NCBI RefSeq assembly: GCF_000308635.1
Contig: NZ_BAGD01000279.1
Coordinates: 32,739 to 96,738 of the forward strand
Direction: 5' to 3'
DNA: 64,000 nucleotides
DNA from: Nocardia otitidiscaviarum NBRC 14405
Lineage (GTDB): Bacteria > Actinomycetota > Actinomycetes > Mycobacteriales > Mycobacteriaceae
Numbering within the stretch: the stretch's first letter is position 1; every line of letters starts with the position of its first letter. Under the pieces are notes generated by a model. It did not search any database. It was not told the origin of the DNA and saw only the letters and a list, made by a program, of their open reading frames with translations. Of the stretch, positions 42,407 through 52,335 are shown in pieces. The translations under genes and the position numbers were made by a program.

Positions 42407-43045
42407 TCATGGCATCCCGTCCGCACCGAACAGCGTCGGACGGCCACCGCCGACCAGCAGCGCCCGCCGCACCGCATCCCCGTTCCAGCCGGTACGCACC
42501 GCATCCCGCAGCGCTTTGGAGCGCGCCACGCGCTCCGCACGGGTCAGCCCGTCGTGCTTCCACAGCGGCCGCTGCCCGCCGCCGCGCCGTTTGCTGCCCA
42601 TGGAGGACAGGTTGTCCGCTTGCGTACCGAGCACAACATGCGGCGGTGACGTGCCGACCCACGCGGCCCGGACACAGATCGGATTGTCGCAGCGATCATG
42701 CATCGCTACCAGGTCCGGCGGTACCGGCTCACCGGTGGCCAGCGCCACCGCATAGCGGCTCGGCCGCACCATCACATCCATTCCGTCCCGGGTGACCCAG
42801 AATCGCCCGTACCCGTCATTGCCTAGGGCACCAATCCATATCCAGCAGTCGCCGACAGCCGGACCGCGCACAATCTTCGCCTCGAAGCGCGCGACCTCCA
42901 CCGCATCCCCCACGGCCAGCGGTCGCGGAGCCGATAACGCGGCCGCCGATGAACCGCCCGGACCCGAGCCGCTCCCATTGGCCCGCGCGGCAACCCAGAA
43001 GCTCAGTTGCTCGCCGTCGGGGCGAGACGAATCGGCCGAACCCAT
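42407..43045 (-). CDS. HNH-type endonuclease-like protein
   Basis: 212 residues from the ATG at 43045. A phage-type HNH_3 layout: DCWIWIGALGNDGYGRFWV, then RPSRYAVALATGEPVPPDLV, MHDRCDNPICV (the His of the HNH box with a Cys pair) and HVVLGTQADNLSSM. Such proteins are homing or packaging-associated nucleases. The first ~55 residues are Ser/Gly-rich and probably disordered. Nineteen bases separate it from the upstream gene on the same strand. Confidence 0.75.
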   Translation of the reverse strand: MGSADSSRPDGEQLSFWVAARANGSGSGPGGSSAAALSAPRPLAVGDAVEVARFEAKIVRGPAVGDCWIWIGALGNDGYGRFWVTRDGMDVMVRPSRYAVALATGEPVPPDLVAMHDRCDNPICVRAAWVGTSPPHVVLGTQADNLSSMGSKRRGGGQRPLWKHDGLTRAERVARSKALRDAVRTGWNGDAVRRALLVGGGRPTLFGADGMP

Positions 43046-43063
43046 TGCCGTACCACCACTCGA

Positions 43064-43597
43064 CTACGAGGCCGGAGCCGACGGACTCGCCCCGCTGTCC
43101 GCTGCGCCTAGCGGTTGCCGCCCGGAATCAGCCGCCGACTTGTCCGCCACCGGCGGAGTCGGTGCCTGCTCGCTTCCACGAGTCGGTGTCTTTCCGTCGG
43201 TCACCGCGCCACCGCTCGCCGAGACCGACGCGGCCGCCGATTCGGCTTCCGGCTCGAGCGCCCGCAGCCGCTTGCGCAGTTCGCTCTGTGTGAGCCCGGT
43301 TCGTTCGATGAGATCCGACTCATTCAGTCCCAGCGCCCGCAATCGCGCGAGTATCCGGCCCTGAGCGGCGAGCGCTTTGGAGGTGGTCCGCTCGTAGGCC
43401 ACGTGTGCCTTGTTGATCGCGGCATCTCGCCGCGCGGCCGCTTGTTCCAGCTTGTCCGCTATGCGCTCTTCCCCGGTGAACAACTCGTTGAACGCGCGAT
43501 GAATCGCGGCCGCCCTGTCCAGGTCCGCCCGCGCGGCCGCTGCCGCCCGTTCGCGCGCGGCTTTGAGCGCGCCCGGTTGACTCTGCCTATTGGCCAT
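43064..43597 (-). CDS. Helical DNA-binding-like protein divergent from the relaxase
   Basis: 177 residues from the ATG at 43597. Helices ALKAARERAAAAARADLDRA and ADKLEQAAARRDAAINKAH lead to a HTH-like ALGLNESDLIERTGLTQSEL. The C-terminal ~65 residues are Ala/Ser/Pro-rich. It is encoded divergently from the relaxase with the candidate oriT between, the place of relaxosome accessory proteins (MobC/TrwA role). That role is inferred from position. Confidence 0.5.
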   Translation of the reverse strand: MANRQSQPGALKAARERAAAAARADLDRAAAIHRAFNELFTGEERIADKLEQAAARRDAAINKAHVAYERTTSKALAAQGRILARLRALGLNESDLIERTGLTQSELRKRLRALEPEAESAAASVSASGGAVTDGKTPTRGSEQAPTPPVADKSAADSGRQPLGAADSGASPSAPAS

Positions 43598-43889
43598 CTT
43601 GGCAACTCCTCACACCTAGCGGTTCCTAGCCCGGCGACGGTCGCGGCGTGCGCGCCGGTGACGTCCGATCACCGAGAATTGATCACACCGTAACCCAGTA
43701 ACCCCAGTTCAGAACAGCACCGCCGTCCCGGCGACCGCCGGAACCGGACCGGATTACCCCCGAATCCGGTCCGCTCGCTTCGCTCGCGTCTCGCGACCCG
43801 TCGACCCGAAAAGAGCGACACACCTTCTGCACTTCTGTGAGATCCCAGGGTTGACCTCTTTTCTCGGCGGCGGAATCCGCGCTACCGTG
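43598..43889. other. Candidate origin of transfer region
   Basis: Gene-free divergent spacer next to a MobF relaxase gene. It contains the inverted repeat at 43745-43773 followed by CGCTCGCTTCGCTCGCG, a small repeat-rich stretch. MobF origins usually place an inverted repeat beside the nick site close to the relaxase gene; no exact known nick motif was recognised. Confidence 0.45.
43745..43773. repeat. Inverted repeat in candidate oriT
   Basis: CGGACCGGATT (43745-43755) and AATCCGGTCCG (43763-43773), perfect 11-bp arms around ACCCCCG. Confidence 0.7.
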
Positions 43890-46800
43890 ATGATCATGAT
43901 GTCCGGTCCGCACCCGCTACACGCTGGTGACGGATACGAATACTTGACGCGTCAAGTAGCTTCGCAGGACCGTGACCGCGACCGGTCACGCGACCTGACC
44001 GACTACTACACCGAGCACGGCACACCGCCAGGGCAGTGGTGGGGCAAGGGCGCCGATCTCCTCGGGATCTCTGGCGCGGTTCGCGAAGAACAGATGCAAG
44101 CACTGTTCGGTGAAGGACTGCATCCCGAGGCCAACGCCATCATCGCCGAAGCGCTGGAGAACGGGGCGACGGTCAAAGAGGCCGTCGACCGAGCAAAGAT
44201 CGGCCGAATGCTGTCGGAATTCTCGCCGAAGAAGACCGAGATCAGCGAGATCTACGACCGAAAGCTCAACGAGTGGATCGCGAAGCATCGGCGTCGACCC
44301 AATCACGACGTGCGCATGATGCTCCGTACCGACGCCGCGCACGAGCACCTGTGCGCCAAGCTCGGACGCAAACCCACCAGGCAAGAGATCAACGCCACGC
44401 TGGGCGCACAAAAGAAGCTGCACAAGCGGGCAGTCGCCGGGTTCGACTGCGTGTTCACTCCCCCGAAAAGCGTCAGCGTGATATGGGGCCTTGCCGACGA
44501 CAAACTCCGCCGCGCCATCTACGAATGCCATCGAGACGCGGTGCTGGCCACGCTCGAATGGGCAGAGGAACACTTCGCGCTGACGCGCCGCGGAACCGGT
44601 GGCATACGGCAGATCGACGCCGAAGGTCTCACCGTGGCGATGTTCGAACACTACGACAACCGCACCGGTGACCCGAACCCTCACACCCATTGCGTTATCA
44701 GCGCCAGGGTGATGGGCTCGGACGAGAAATGGAGCGCCCTGGACGCACGCGCCCTGTTCGCCGGCGGCACCAGCCTCAGCTGCATGTACAACGCCCTGAA
44801 CGCCGCCAACCTCAAACACCGCATCGGGTTCGCGTTCGAAGATGTCGAGCACCGCGGTAAGGAACCCGTTCTCGAGATCAAGGACGTCGCTCGCGAGCTG
44901 CGAGACCTGTTCTCCCGTCGACCCGACATCGTCCGGGTCACCGAACAGCTGATTGCCCAGTACCGAGCCACACATGGGCGCAACCCATCCAAGCGGGTTC
45001 AGATCAAGCTGGCCGAGCAAGCCACCTTGGCAACGCGTGATGCCAAACCGGTTCCCAAGTCGCTGCGGGAGATGGTGGAGGAATGGGATCAGCGCTTCAT
45101 AGAGTTCGATGATCAGCACCGGACCGGGCAAGAGTTCGTCGCTGAAGTCTTGCGCTGGCACACCGATCCCCATGCCGTCCGGCCCTACGACGCCGAGCAC
45201 GCCGCCATCAGAGTCGGGGTCGAACTTGGCGGCCGCGAGGGCATCCTCAGCACAAACCCCTCTGCCGTCGACTCCGCGATCGCGGATGCGTTGCGTCGGT
45301 ACCAACTCAGCGATGCGATCGAATTCCACGCAGCATTCGCCGAAGTACGTTCGCTGCTCAATCCGAGGGCACCGACCAACGCTCTTGCGGCCGTTGATGC
45401 GGCTTGCGCAGCCGCTGATGCTCGGGTGTACGACCCAGTGCGGATCGCACGAGAGGTCACAGAGAAGGTCGCACGACGGCGTGCCACCTGGACTGAAGCA
45501 CATATTCGGTCGGCGACCTGGGACCGGCTGGCACGCTGTGATTTCCCCGATGTCGCAGCCCTGAGAGCTGCCGTAGAGGACACGGTCGCAAACGTGCGCG
45601 ACCAGCACAGCATCCAACTCACGATCGACCCGGACGAGTATCCGGAAGAGGTGTGCCGTCGAAACGGCGAGAGCCAGTTCGACACCGTCGCAGTCACTAC
45701 GATCCGCTACTCCAGTGAGCAAGTGCTCGCAGCGGAGAATGTGCTGCGCGAGGCCGCTCAGACCCCCACCGCAGACTTCCTGAGCCGTACCGCCGTCGAC
45801 CGCGCCATCGCGCAGGTCGAAGCCGATGAGGCGAGTGCCCGCGGCGCGGACTTCCGGCTGAACTCCGGACAGCGCGAGATCGTCACCCATCTGTGCACCT
45901 CGGGAATGCGGCTCGATGTCGCTGTCGGTGCAGCTGGTGCGGGCAAGACCACCGCAATGAAGGCGGCGGTACGGGCATGGCTCAACGATGGCCGCCAGGT
46001 GGTAGCGTTGGCCCCATCCGCCGCGGCCGCCGACGTTCTCAGCCAAGACGTCGGCGTCGACGCACGCACCATCGACAGCCTGCTGATGCGGGTGCGCATG
46101 GGCAACCCGTCGGGCTTGGTGCGGGGAGCGATGATCCTCGTCGACGAGGCCGCGATGGCCAGCACACCCAACCTCTATGAACTGCAACGCATCGCTGACA
46201 CCGCCGGCGCAGTCGTGCGCTACGTCGGTGACCCATATCAGCTCAGCGCCGTCGAATCCGGCGGCATGATGCGGCTGCTCGCACAGGAAACCAAGGCACC
46301 CGAGCTCGTGACCGTCGTGCGCTTCCGCACCGAAGGAGAAGCGCCCGCCAGTCTGCAAGTCCGCAACGGCGACGCCCGGATCGCGTTCGACTGGTACAAG
46401 GACCAGGGACGCATCACATCGGGCATGAGCGACGAGTTGCGGGAGAAGATCCTCGCCGAATACGTGCGAGACCGCGCCGCCGGAACCGTGAGTCTCATGA
46501 TGGCCGCAACCGTCAGCGACGTCACGGCGCTCAACGGTGCGGCACAGGCCATGTTCGCTGCCTCGGGCGAGGTGCGGACCGCAGGTCCACGCACCGCCCT
46601 GTCCGATGGGCACCACGGCTACATCGGCGACATGGTCGTCACCCGCAAGAACAACAATCGGCTCCGGGTCACACGCGGGAAGCGGGCCGGTTCCAGTGTC
46701 GACAACGGCAACCTGTGGCGGATCACGAAGATTCACGAGGATGGTTCGCTCACCGTGGTCGGCAGCTCCCACCGGGGAGTCGTACACCTGCCTGTCGACT

Positions 46801-49800
46801 ACGTCCGGACGCACACCGAACTCGGCTACGCGACGACAGTCCACCGGTCGCAAGGCATGACCGTGGACCGCGCGTACCTGTTAATGAACAAGGCACTCGG
46901 GCGTGCACTGGCCTACGTGGGACTGACCCGCGGCAAGTCGTGGAACGGGGTCTACATCGCCACCGACACCGCCCCCGACCCAGGAATCGAGATTCAGCCC
47001 GACGACCCCGACGAACCCATCACCGAACGCGATATCTGGCTACGCGTGCTGGCCCGCGAAGACGACAACCTCACCGCGACCGAAGTGATGCGTGCCGAGC
47101 AGGCTCGCATCAGCGACCCCACCCGGCTCCGACAGATCTATCACGAGATCACCGCCACGCTCGCCGACACCCGAGGCCGCGATCTACTCGAGCGTGCGCT
47201 CCCCGTCGCGATCTACCACGAGATCAGCAACAGCGAAGGGTTCCCAGCCCTGCTCGCCACCATCGCGGTAGCCGATCAGCACGGCCTGAACACCGTCGCG
47301 ATGATCAACCACATCAGCACCGCCGGGTGGCGCGATGAGGGACAGAGCCTGCTCTCAGCCCGCGACACCACCGCCGTACTGCGCGCCCGTGCCGACACCT
47401 GGATCGCCGAACAACTGCACAGCGACGGAACCCCCGCCTCCACCCGCGTCGACACCCTCGGCCTGAACGAGTTCACCGACACCGCCGCCATCATCGGCGC
47501 CGTCGCGGAGACGAACCGCGCTACCCATCTGGGCACCACGCAGCGCCGCGGGCGGTTCTATGCGGTGCGTGACGCCGAATACGACGGCATCCCACCAGTC
47601 CCCTCGCGTCACCCCGGAATGAACGGCGCGTTGGCCGATCTGGCCGAGGAGATCCGCGCCCGGCTGGTCGGAAGCCACGCCGACACGCGCGCCCCGGCCG
47701 CCGCACCGCGCACCAGTAGCGAGCGCGCGGCCGCACTCGACGAGTACACCCATACCACCGATCCGGTGGACCGCCGGGCACGGTTGCGTCGAGACTACGA
47801 GACCTATGTCCGCGACCTCGAGCGTGCCCGCGCCACCTACTTGCTCGACCACTACCTGACCGACGATCTTCTGCGGATCGTGGAGTCGGGCCGCCGGTAC
47901 ACCAGCCTCCTGGACACCATCGGACTAGCCGACGAGCACCGCCTGGACGCGGCCGCGTTAGTGGCAGACATCTGTACCCGTGGAGGTCGCGACCGGGGCG
48001 AAAGCCTGCTCACGGTGCGCGACGCCTCCGCCATCCTGCAGTACCGGGCCGATGAGTGGATCGCCGATCACATCGTCACCGTCGACAACCCCGTCACGGT
48101 GCTGCCGGTCGAATCCCTCGGTGCCGCCGACACCGACACGGAGGCACTGACCCAGGCTGTCGTGGCACTGAATCGCGGCGCGGACGTCCTGGCATGGCAG
48201 CCGCGCACCGAGCGATTCCGTGCCCTCGAACAACTCGGCTCACCACCAGGGCTGCGCCCGATCCCACCCGAATACCCGGGCATGGACACGGCCGTCGCCG
48301 ACTACGCCGACGAGCTGCGCCGACTTCTGCTCGATCTGCCGGACGACACCCCGGACTGGCGGGCTCGCGCCGCACAGCGGCGGCCGGGAGACCACGACGC
48401 GATCGACATCGACGAGTGGATTTCACTTGCCGCGGCCAACACCGAACTCGCCTATCCCGACCTGGACAGCATCGAGCGCGTGGTCCGATTGCGCGCCGAA
48501 CTCGCCGCAGCTCAGGCCCAGACCGACCTGCTGACGGCCACGCTGTTCGCTGGGACGAACATCTACGACAGCGCGATCGAGGATATCGTCCGCCGGGTCC
48601 GCGCCCGTGCCGACGAACTGGCACCACTACTGCGCGAGCTGCGCGACGCCCAAGACATTCTCGTCGACGCCGAGCGCGAGCTGGTGCTCGCCGAGGACGC
48701 CTACCACCAGCTACTCCACGCCACACCCGACGCCGCCGACGAAGAGTTCCTGCACGGACTCGCCGATCGGATGGAAGCCACCGAGGACCCGGCCGTCCTG
48801 GCGCGACTGAACGATCTGCTCGCTCGATACCTGGACGCCACCGATGGCACCGACGCGCGCACCGACGCACTCGCCGCTCAGGAAATCGCCACCGCCCGCC
48901 GCACCATGGAGCGAGCACGCGAATTCGCCGAACAGGTCCGCGCCGACATCGGCGCAGCCGAGCGAGCCCTGGACGCCGCGGCTGCCCAACACCGCGTAGT
49001 CGATGGGTTGGACGTGCAATACGTGCGCGATCTCGCCACCCAACTCGCCGGGACCGATCTGGTCGCTGCCCGCGCGGCCGTACTGCGCCTGAATGCACAG
49101 CTGCGCACAGCGCGAGCACATGCTGTCGACGCACTCGTTGACGAGAGCGGTATTGACGCTGACGCCGCCGTCGCGGAACTCGACCGCTGCACGGTGCCGA
49201 CCCAGACCGAGCAGCACGAAGCAATGACCCGCGTGCTCGGGCGCGAATCCCGGGAGACCGACTCGCTGCCCGCGCCCGACGCTGCGGAGACCGTGGACGC
49301 GGCCGTGAACCTCGCCCGCCGGCGGATGCGCGAAATCGAGACCGCCTACGACCGCGAACAGACACCCGCGCCGATCGACGACCGCAATGCGATCGTCCGG
49401 CTGGTCCGCGCCCGCGCCGACGCCTTGCTTCCGTGGGCCATCGAGGCCCACCGCGCCGAACTCGCGTGGAAGGCCGCCGACGCCGCGGCTCTCGCCGCCG
49501 ACGCCGACCACGAACGGGCCCGCACCAAGGAATCCGATCCCTGGACCGCTGCCGCTGCCGATCCGTTCGTGCGGGACATGCAGGAACGCATCGACGCGCT
49601 GGATCCGGACTCCGAAGCTCACGCCCCGCTGCGAGCACAGATGACCGAGATGCTCGAGCAGTACAAGGCGGCGGCCGCCGACACCGCCGACACAGAACTC
49701 ACCGTCGAACGCACCCGCGCCGAACAAGCCGCTGTCGCGGCGCGGGCGCGCGCCGACCAGCTGCGAGCGGCCGCCGACACCGCCCTCCGCGCGCTCGCCG

Positions 49801-50498
49801 AGCGCCAACACGAGCCGATCACCACCGCGGGCTCCGAATCGGCGGGAGCTGTCGGTAGCGTTCGGAGGCCAGTCGCAACCCAGATAGAGCGGGGCGAGCA
49901 GCTGGAACACCTCACTGTCACCGCCGACACCCCCATGGACCAAGCCGCCGCCGCCTACCTGCAGACCCTCACCGAAGCGGCGGTCCTGCCCGGCGAGCCG
50001 GATCGGCGGGCACCGAGCTGGCTGCCCGCGCCGCCACCAGCTGAGAACACCAGCGCGATGGCCGACCGTGCTCGTGAGCAGTACACGGCGATCATCGAGC
50101 GCACGGTGTGGCTGGGTGGTCAGGTCGCTGATGAGCGACCGGCGTGGTCGGCGCATCTCGGGCCGCTCCCGGCCGGCGCGGTCTCGCGCGCGGACTGGAT
50201 CACCACCGCCGGACACATCGCCGCCTGGCGCGAACAACACGACATCACCGACCCCACCACCCTGCTCGGCGACCGCCCAGCTCATGACCCCGACCGCGCC
50301 GACCGCTACGACGAACTCACCCGCGACGCCCACCGCCTCCGCACCACCGCCGTCGACGACGCCACCCGCCACGCCCAACACGACGCCGAACAGGAACGCC
50401 AGCGCGAACTCGACCGACAACGACAGCGCGAACTCGACCAGCAACGCCAGCACTACCGCCCCACCACCCCAGACCACCCGACGGGATTAGAACCCTGA
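43890..50498 (+). CDS. traA: MobF (TrwC/TraI/TraA-type) relaxase-helicase, giant
   Basis: 2202 residues from the ATG at 43890 (a weak ribosome site; GTG 43887 and ATGs at 43896 and 43899 are alternatives). Relaxase domain, residues ~1-400: GDGYEYLTRQVA, AGFDCVFTPPKSVSVIWGL, and the metal site DPNPHTHCVIS near 264. Helicase domain (SF1, RecD2-like): Walker A GAAGAGKT near 680, Walker B ILVDEAAM near 748, and YATTVHRSQGMT near 985. Then two related ~190-residue modules (about 1067-1265 and 1290-1490; both with SLL..RD...LRAD.WIA), and ~700 residues of Ala/Arg/Glu coiled coil. Typical relatives have 1000-1500 residues. It nicks oriT and unwinds the transferred strand. Confidence 0.93.
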   Translation: MIMMSGPHPLHAGDGYEYLTRQVASQDRDRDRSRDLTDYYTEHGTPPGQWWGKGADLLGISGAVREEQMQALFGEGLHPEANAIIAEALENGATVKEAVDRAKIGRMLSEFSPKKTEISEIYDRKLNEWIAKHRRRPNHDVRMMLRTDAAHEHLCAKLGRKPTRQEINATLGAQKKLHKRAVAGFDCVFTPPKSVSVIWGLADDKLRRAIYECHRDAVLATLEWAEEHFALTRRGTGGIRQIDAEGLTVAMFEHYDNRTGDPNPHTHCVISARVMGSDEKWSALDARALFAGGTSLSCMYNALNAANLKHRIGFAFEDVEHRGKEPVLEIKDVARELRDLFSRRPDIVRVTEQLIAQYRATHGRNPSKRVQIKLAEQATLATRDAKPVPKSLREMVEEWDQRFIEFDDQHRTGQEFVAEVLRWHTDPHAVRPYDAEHAAIRVGVELGGREGILSTNPSAVDSAIADALRRYQLSDAIEFHAAFAEVRSLLNPRAPTNALAAVDAACAAADARVYDPVRIAREVTEKVARRRATWTEAHIRSATWDRLARCDFPDVAALRAAVEDTVANVRDQHSIQLTIDPDEYPEEVCRRNGESQFDTVAVTTIRYSSEQVLAAENVLREAAQTPTADFLSRTAVDRAIAQVEADEASARGADFRLNSGQREIVTHLCTSGMRLDVAVGAAGAGKTTAMKAAVRAWLNDGRQVVALAPSAAAADVLSQDVGVDARTIDSLLMRVRMGNPSGLVRGAMILVDEAAMASTPNLYELQRIADTAGAVVRYVGDPYQLSAVESGGMMRLLAQETKAPELVTVVRFRTEGEAPASLQVRNGDARIAFDWYKDQGRITSGMSDELREKILAEYVRDRAAGTVSLMMAATVSDVTALNGAAQAMFAASGEVRTAGPRTALSDGHHGYIGDMVVTRKNNNRLRVTRGKRAGSSVDNGNLWRITKIHEDGSLTVVGSSHRGVVHLPVDYVRTHTELGYATTVHRSQGMTVDRAYLLMNKALGRALAYVGLTRGKSWNGVYIATDTAPDPGIEIQPDDPDEPITERDIWLRVLAREDDNLTATEVMRAEQARISDPTRLRQIYHEITATLADTRGRDLLERALPVAIYHEISNSEGFPALLATIAVADQHGLNTVAMINHISTAGWRDEGQSLLSARDTTAVLRARADTWIAEQLHSDGTPASTRVDTLGLNEFTDTAAIIGAVAETNRATHLGTTQRRGRFYAVRDAEYDGIPPVPSRHPGMNGALADLAEEIRARLVGSHADTRAPAAAPRTSSERAAALDEYTHTTDPVDRRARLRRDYETYVRDLERARATYLLDHYLTDDLLRIVESGRRYTSLLDTIGLADEHRLDAAALVADICTRGGRDRGESLLTVRDASAILQYRADEWIADHIVTVDNPVTVLPVESLGAADTDTEALTQAVVALNRGADVLAWQPRTERFRALEQLGSPPGLRPIPPEYPGMDTAVADYADELRRLLLDLPDDTPDWRARAAQRRPGDHDAIDIDEWISLAAANTELAYPDLDSIERVVRLRAELAAAQAQTDLLTATLFAGTNIYDSAIEDIVRRVRARADELAPLLRELRDAQDILVDAERELVLAEDAYHQLLHATPDAADEEFLHGLADRMEATEDPAVLARLNDLLARYLDATDGTDARTDALAAQEIATARRTMERAREFAEQVRADIGAAERALDAAAAQHRVVDGLDVQYVRDLATQLAGTDLVAARAAVLRLNAQLRTARAHAVDALVDESGIDADAAVAELDRCTVPTQTEQHEAMTRVLGRESRETDSLPAPDAAETVDAAVNLARRRMREIETAYDREQTPAPIDDRNAIVRLVRARADALLPWAIEAHRAELAWKAADAAALAADADHERARTKESDPWTAAAADPFVRDMQERIDALDPDSEAHAPLRAQMTEMLEQYKAAAADTADTELTVERTRAEQAAVAARARADQLRAAADTALRALAERQHEPITTAGSESAGAVGSVRRPVATQIERGEQLEHLTVTADTPMDQAAAAYLQTLTEAAVLPGEPDRRAPSWLPAPPPAENTSAMADRAREQYTAIIERTVWLGGQVADERPAWSAHLGPLPAGAVSRADWITTAGHIAAWREQHDITDPTTLLGDRPAHDPDRADRYDELTRDAHRLRTTAVDDATRHAQHDAEQERQRELDRQRQRELDQQRQHYRPTTPDHPTGLEP

Positions 50499-50504
50499 AG
50501 CCAC

Positions 50505-50528
50505 CCCGTCAACGGACATGTTGACGGG
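50505..50528 (+). terminator. Terminator after the relaxase
   Basis: CCCGTCAAC (50505-50513) with GTTGACGGG (50520-50528), six-base loop, six bases after the stop. Confidence 0.75.
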
Positions 50529-50619
50529 ACCGCGCATGCTTCTCGTCTTGAGGCACACGCCCCCGGAATCTGGCCTCTGACGGGGCGGTTGAGTGGTTGC
50601 TCGAGTTACCATCGACGCT

Positions 50620-50778
50620 ATGACTGCGAGCACGTCGACGAGCGCCGCCGGTAGCAGCGCTGCCGTGCTGGCCGCCTGGTACCACGACAACGGGCTGGAC
50701 AGCGACGAAGCCTATGTGGACGCGTTCACCGTCGATGCGGCCGCGTTCGCCGAACTCGACGCCGACGCCGCCCGGTGA
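50620..50778 (+). CDS. Small antitoxin-like protein (MazE role)
   Basis: 52 residues from the ATG at 50620. Ser/Thr-rich start, then SAAVLAAWYHDNGLDSDEAY and an acidic C-terminus. Its stop overlaps the GTG start of the MazF-like toxin, the usual order of such pairs. The family is not recognised by motif; the antitoxin role is from context. Confidence 0.6.
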   Translation: MTASTSTSAAGSSAAVLAAWYHDNGLDSDEAYVDAFTVDAAAFAELDADAAR

Positions 50779-51140
50779 CCTCCGCGCACCCGGATGCCGC
50801 GCGGCCGCGGCAGGGTGAAGTGTGGGCGTTCGCGCCGTCGATTGCGGGCCGCGCCGCGCCGTCGTCACTCGGTCCGGATCTGGTGCTGGTGGTGTCCAAC
50901 TCCCGCGACAACGCCATGCTCCCCCACATCGCGGTGCTCCCGGTCGCCAACGCCCCGGCCACCGACCTCACCGTGCTCCTGGAAGTCGGCGACCCCCGGC
51001 CCGGAATGACGGTAGACGTCACCCGGGGCCGGACCATTCCCAAAAGATGGCTGGTCAGCTGCGAAGGCAGTGTGACGCGCAAGAAAATGCGCGAGGTATT
51101 CGCCGCGGAGGTGCAATACCGCTGCCCCGAACCCGAATAG
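50775..51140 (+). CDS. PemK/MazF-family toxin-like protein
   Basis: 121 residues from GTG 50775. The family outline is clear: RQGEVWAFAPSIAG (usual GEVW start), DLVLVVSNSRDN, IAVLPVANAPATDLTVLLEV, GMTVDVTRGRTIPKRWLVSC (Thr of the conserved D-V-T/QI box) and the last helix KKMREVFAAEV. Known relatives are sequence-specific mRNA endoribonucleases. Adjacent to the relaxase, it probably stabilises the element by post-segregational killing. Confidence 0.8.
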   Translation: MTSAHPDAARPRQGEVWAFAPSIAGRAAPSSLGPDLVLVVSNSRDNAMLPHIAVLPVANAPATDLTVLLEVGDPRPGMTVDVTRGRTIPKRWLVSCEGSVTRKKMREVFAAEVQYRCPEPE

Positions 51141-51217
51141 CCCCGATCCATTCATCACGCGGGTCAGCGCCGCAAAAGCGCAGCGCTCGAGGCGATTTCG
51201 CCGATACGCTCAACCCC

Positions 51218-51703
51218 GTGCGCAGTCCTCACCATATCGGTCCCAGTGATCCCGCTCCCGCCGGCACCGACGACGCGACCGTACTCACCGGCACCATCGC
51301 CGAGGAACCGGTGCTGTTCCTACTCACCCGCTACCGCGTCGCCCAGCGCACCGAGGACGGCGTACTCCTCTGCGGTGACGCGCTCGACGCGGCGCTGCGC
51401 GCCCGTGGCGCGCAGCCCATGACCGATATCGACTTCGACCGAGAGCCCGCGCCCGGATGGCGCGCGGTGATCGACACCCGCCACGGCAGCGTGCAACTTA
51501 TCGCCCCCGGCGACGAACTGATCCACGAAGGAGACCTCGCGTGCGAGCCCTCCTGGTCTCAGCAGATCGCCGAGCGCCAGCACGAGGGCCGCGGACTCGT
51601 TGTCATCACCGGTGCCGCCGCACCCACGGCGGCGGCCGCCCTGGAGATGATCGCCGCCGGATTAGCCAACTGGCTGCGCGTACCGATCGAACTGACCCTC
51701 TGA
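51218..51703 (+). CDS. Hypothetical protein
   Basis: 161 residues from GTG 51218; the frame extends upstream without protein character. Strands EEPVLFLLTRYRVAQRTEDG, GWRAVIDTRHGSVQLIAP and RGLVVITGAAAPTAAAALEM suggest an alpha/beta domain. No known motif. It follows the MazF-like gene by 77 bp. Confidence 0.45.
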   Translation: MRSPHHIGPSDPAPAGTDDATVLTGTIAEEPVLFLLTRYRVAQRTEDGVLLCGDALDAALRARGAQPMTDIDFDREPAPGWRAVIDTRHGSVQLIAPGDELIHEGDLACEPSWSQQIAERQHEGRGLVVITGAAAPTAAAALEMIAAGLANWLRVPIELTL

Positions 51704-51768
51704 TCAAACGTAGGCTGCATCGGCGACCAGAGGAAGGAGCGCGGCCGCTGCGGCGCGGGCCACCGCCG

Positions 51769-51984
51769 TCAGCGGCGGGGCGAGCGGCGCGGAGCGATGG
51801 ACAACAGCCCGGCCACCATCATGCCGACGGCCGCGCCCACCGCGCCGCCGGCCAGCGCGCGCCCCACCCGCTTCCGTCGGCCTCGTGCAGGAGCCGGGGC
51901 GGGGTGACGCACCTTCACCACGATCACCACAACCACGACCAGCACAGCAAAGGCCGGATATATCAGCAGCATCGACATGCGCAC
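51769..51984 (-). CDS. Small membrane protein
   Basis: 71 residues from GTG 51984 with GGGGAGAGGT upstream (ATG 51978 also fits). Two hydrophobic segments (LLIYPAFAVLVVVVVIVVKV and ALAGGAVGAAVGMMVAGLLS) separated by a basic Pro/Arg loop. Unrecognised. Confidence 0.5.
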   Translation of the reverse strand: MRMSMLLIYPAFAVLVVVVVIVVKVRHPAPAPARGRRKRVGRALAGGAVGAAVGMMVAGLLSIAPRRSPRR

Positions 51985-52335
51985 GGACCTCTCCCCGACT
52001 GCCTGGTTCGGATCCAGGACAGGCTGGCGGTTGTGACGGACCGATCGCCACGGTGGGCGGGATCACTCTAGTACGCCGGGCAGCGTGGCCTGGTCCATCC
52101 GGTGAAGGACACGACACGCACGCACTGCGCGATCGTGGACAACACCGACTGCGCGGCTACGATGACCGCACGCCAAGTCGCTGGCTGGCATCTCGAGCTG
52201 CATCTCCCGCCCACGCCGGGACCGCGGCACCGACAGATGCACAAGGGTCCCGGACCGTCGCGACCGTCCACCGTGCATGCATCGACCAGCAGGCGGGGGA
52301 CGCGTGGGGTGCCTCGCCGGAACAGAGAGTCGAGC

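Noticed and set aside
43986..46853. 955-codon open frame antisense to the relaxase
   Set aside because: Shadow of a high-G+C gene: composition follows the antisense of the relaxase-helicase, with no domain or ribosome site.
48094..50477. Long leftward frames antisense to the relaxase tail
   Set aside because: Arg/Gly/Val-biased shadows of the Ala/Arg coiled coil.
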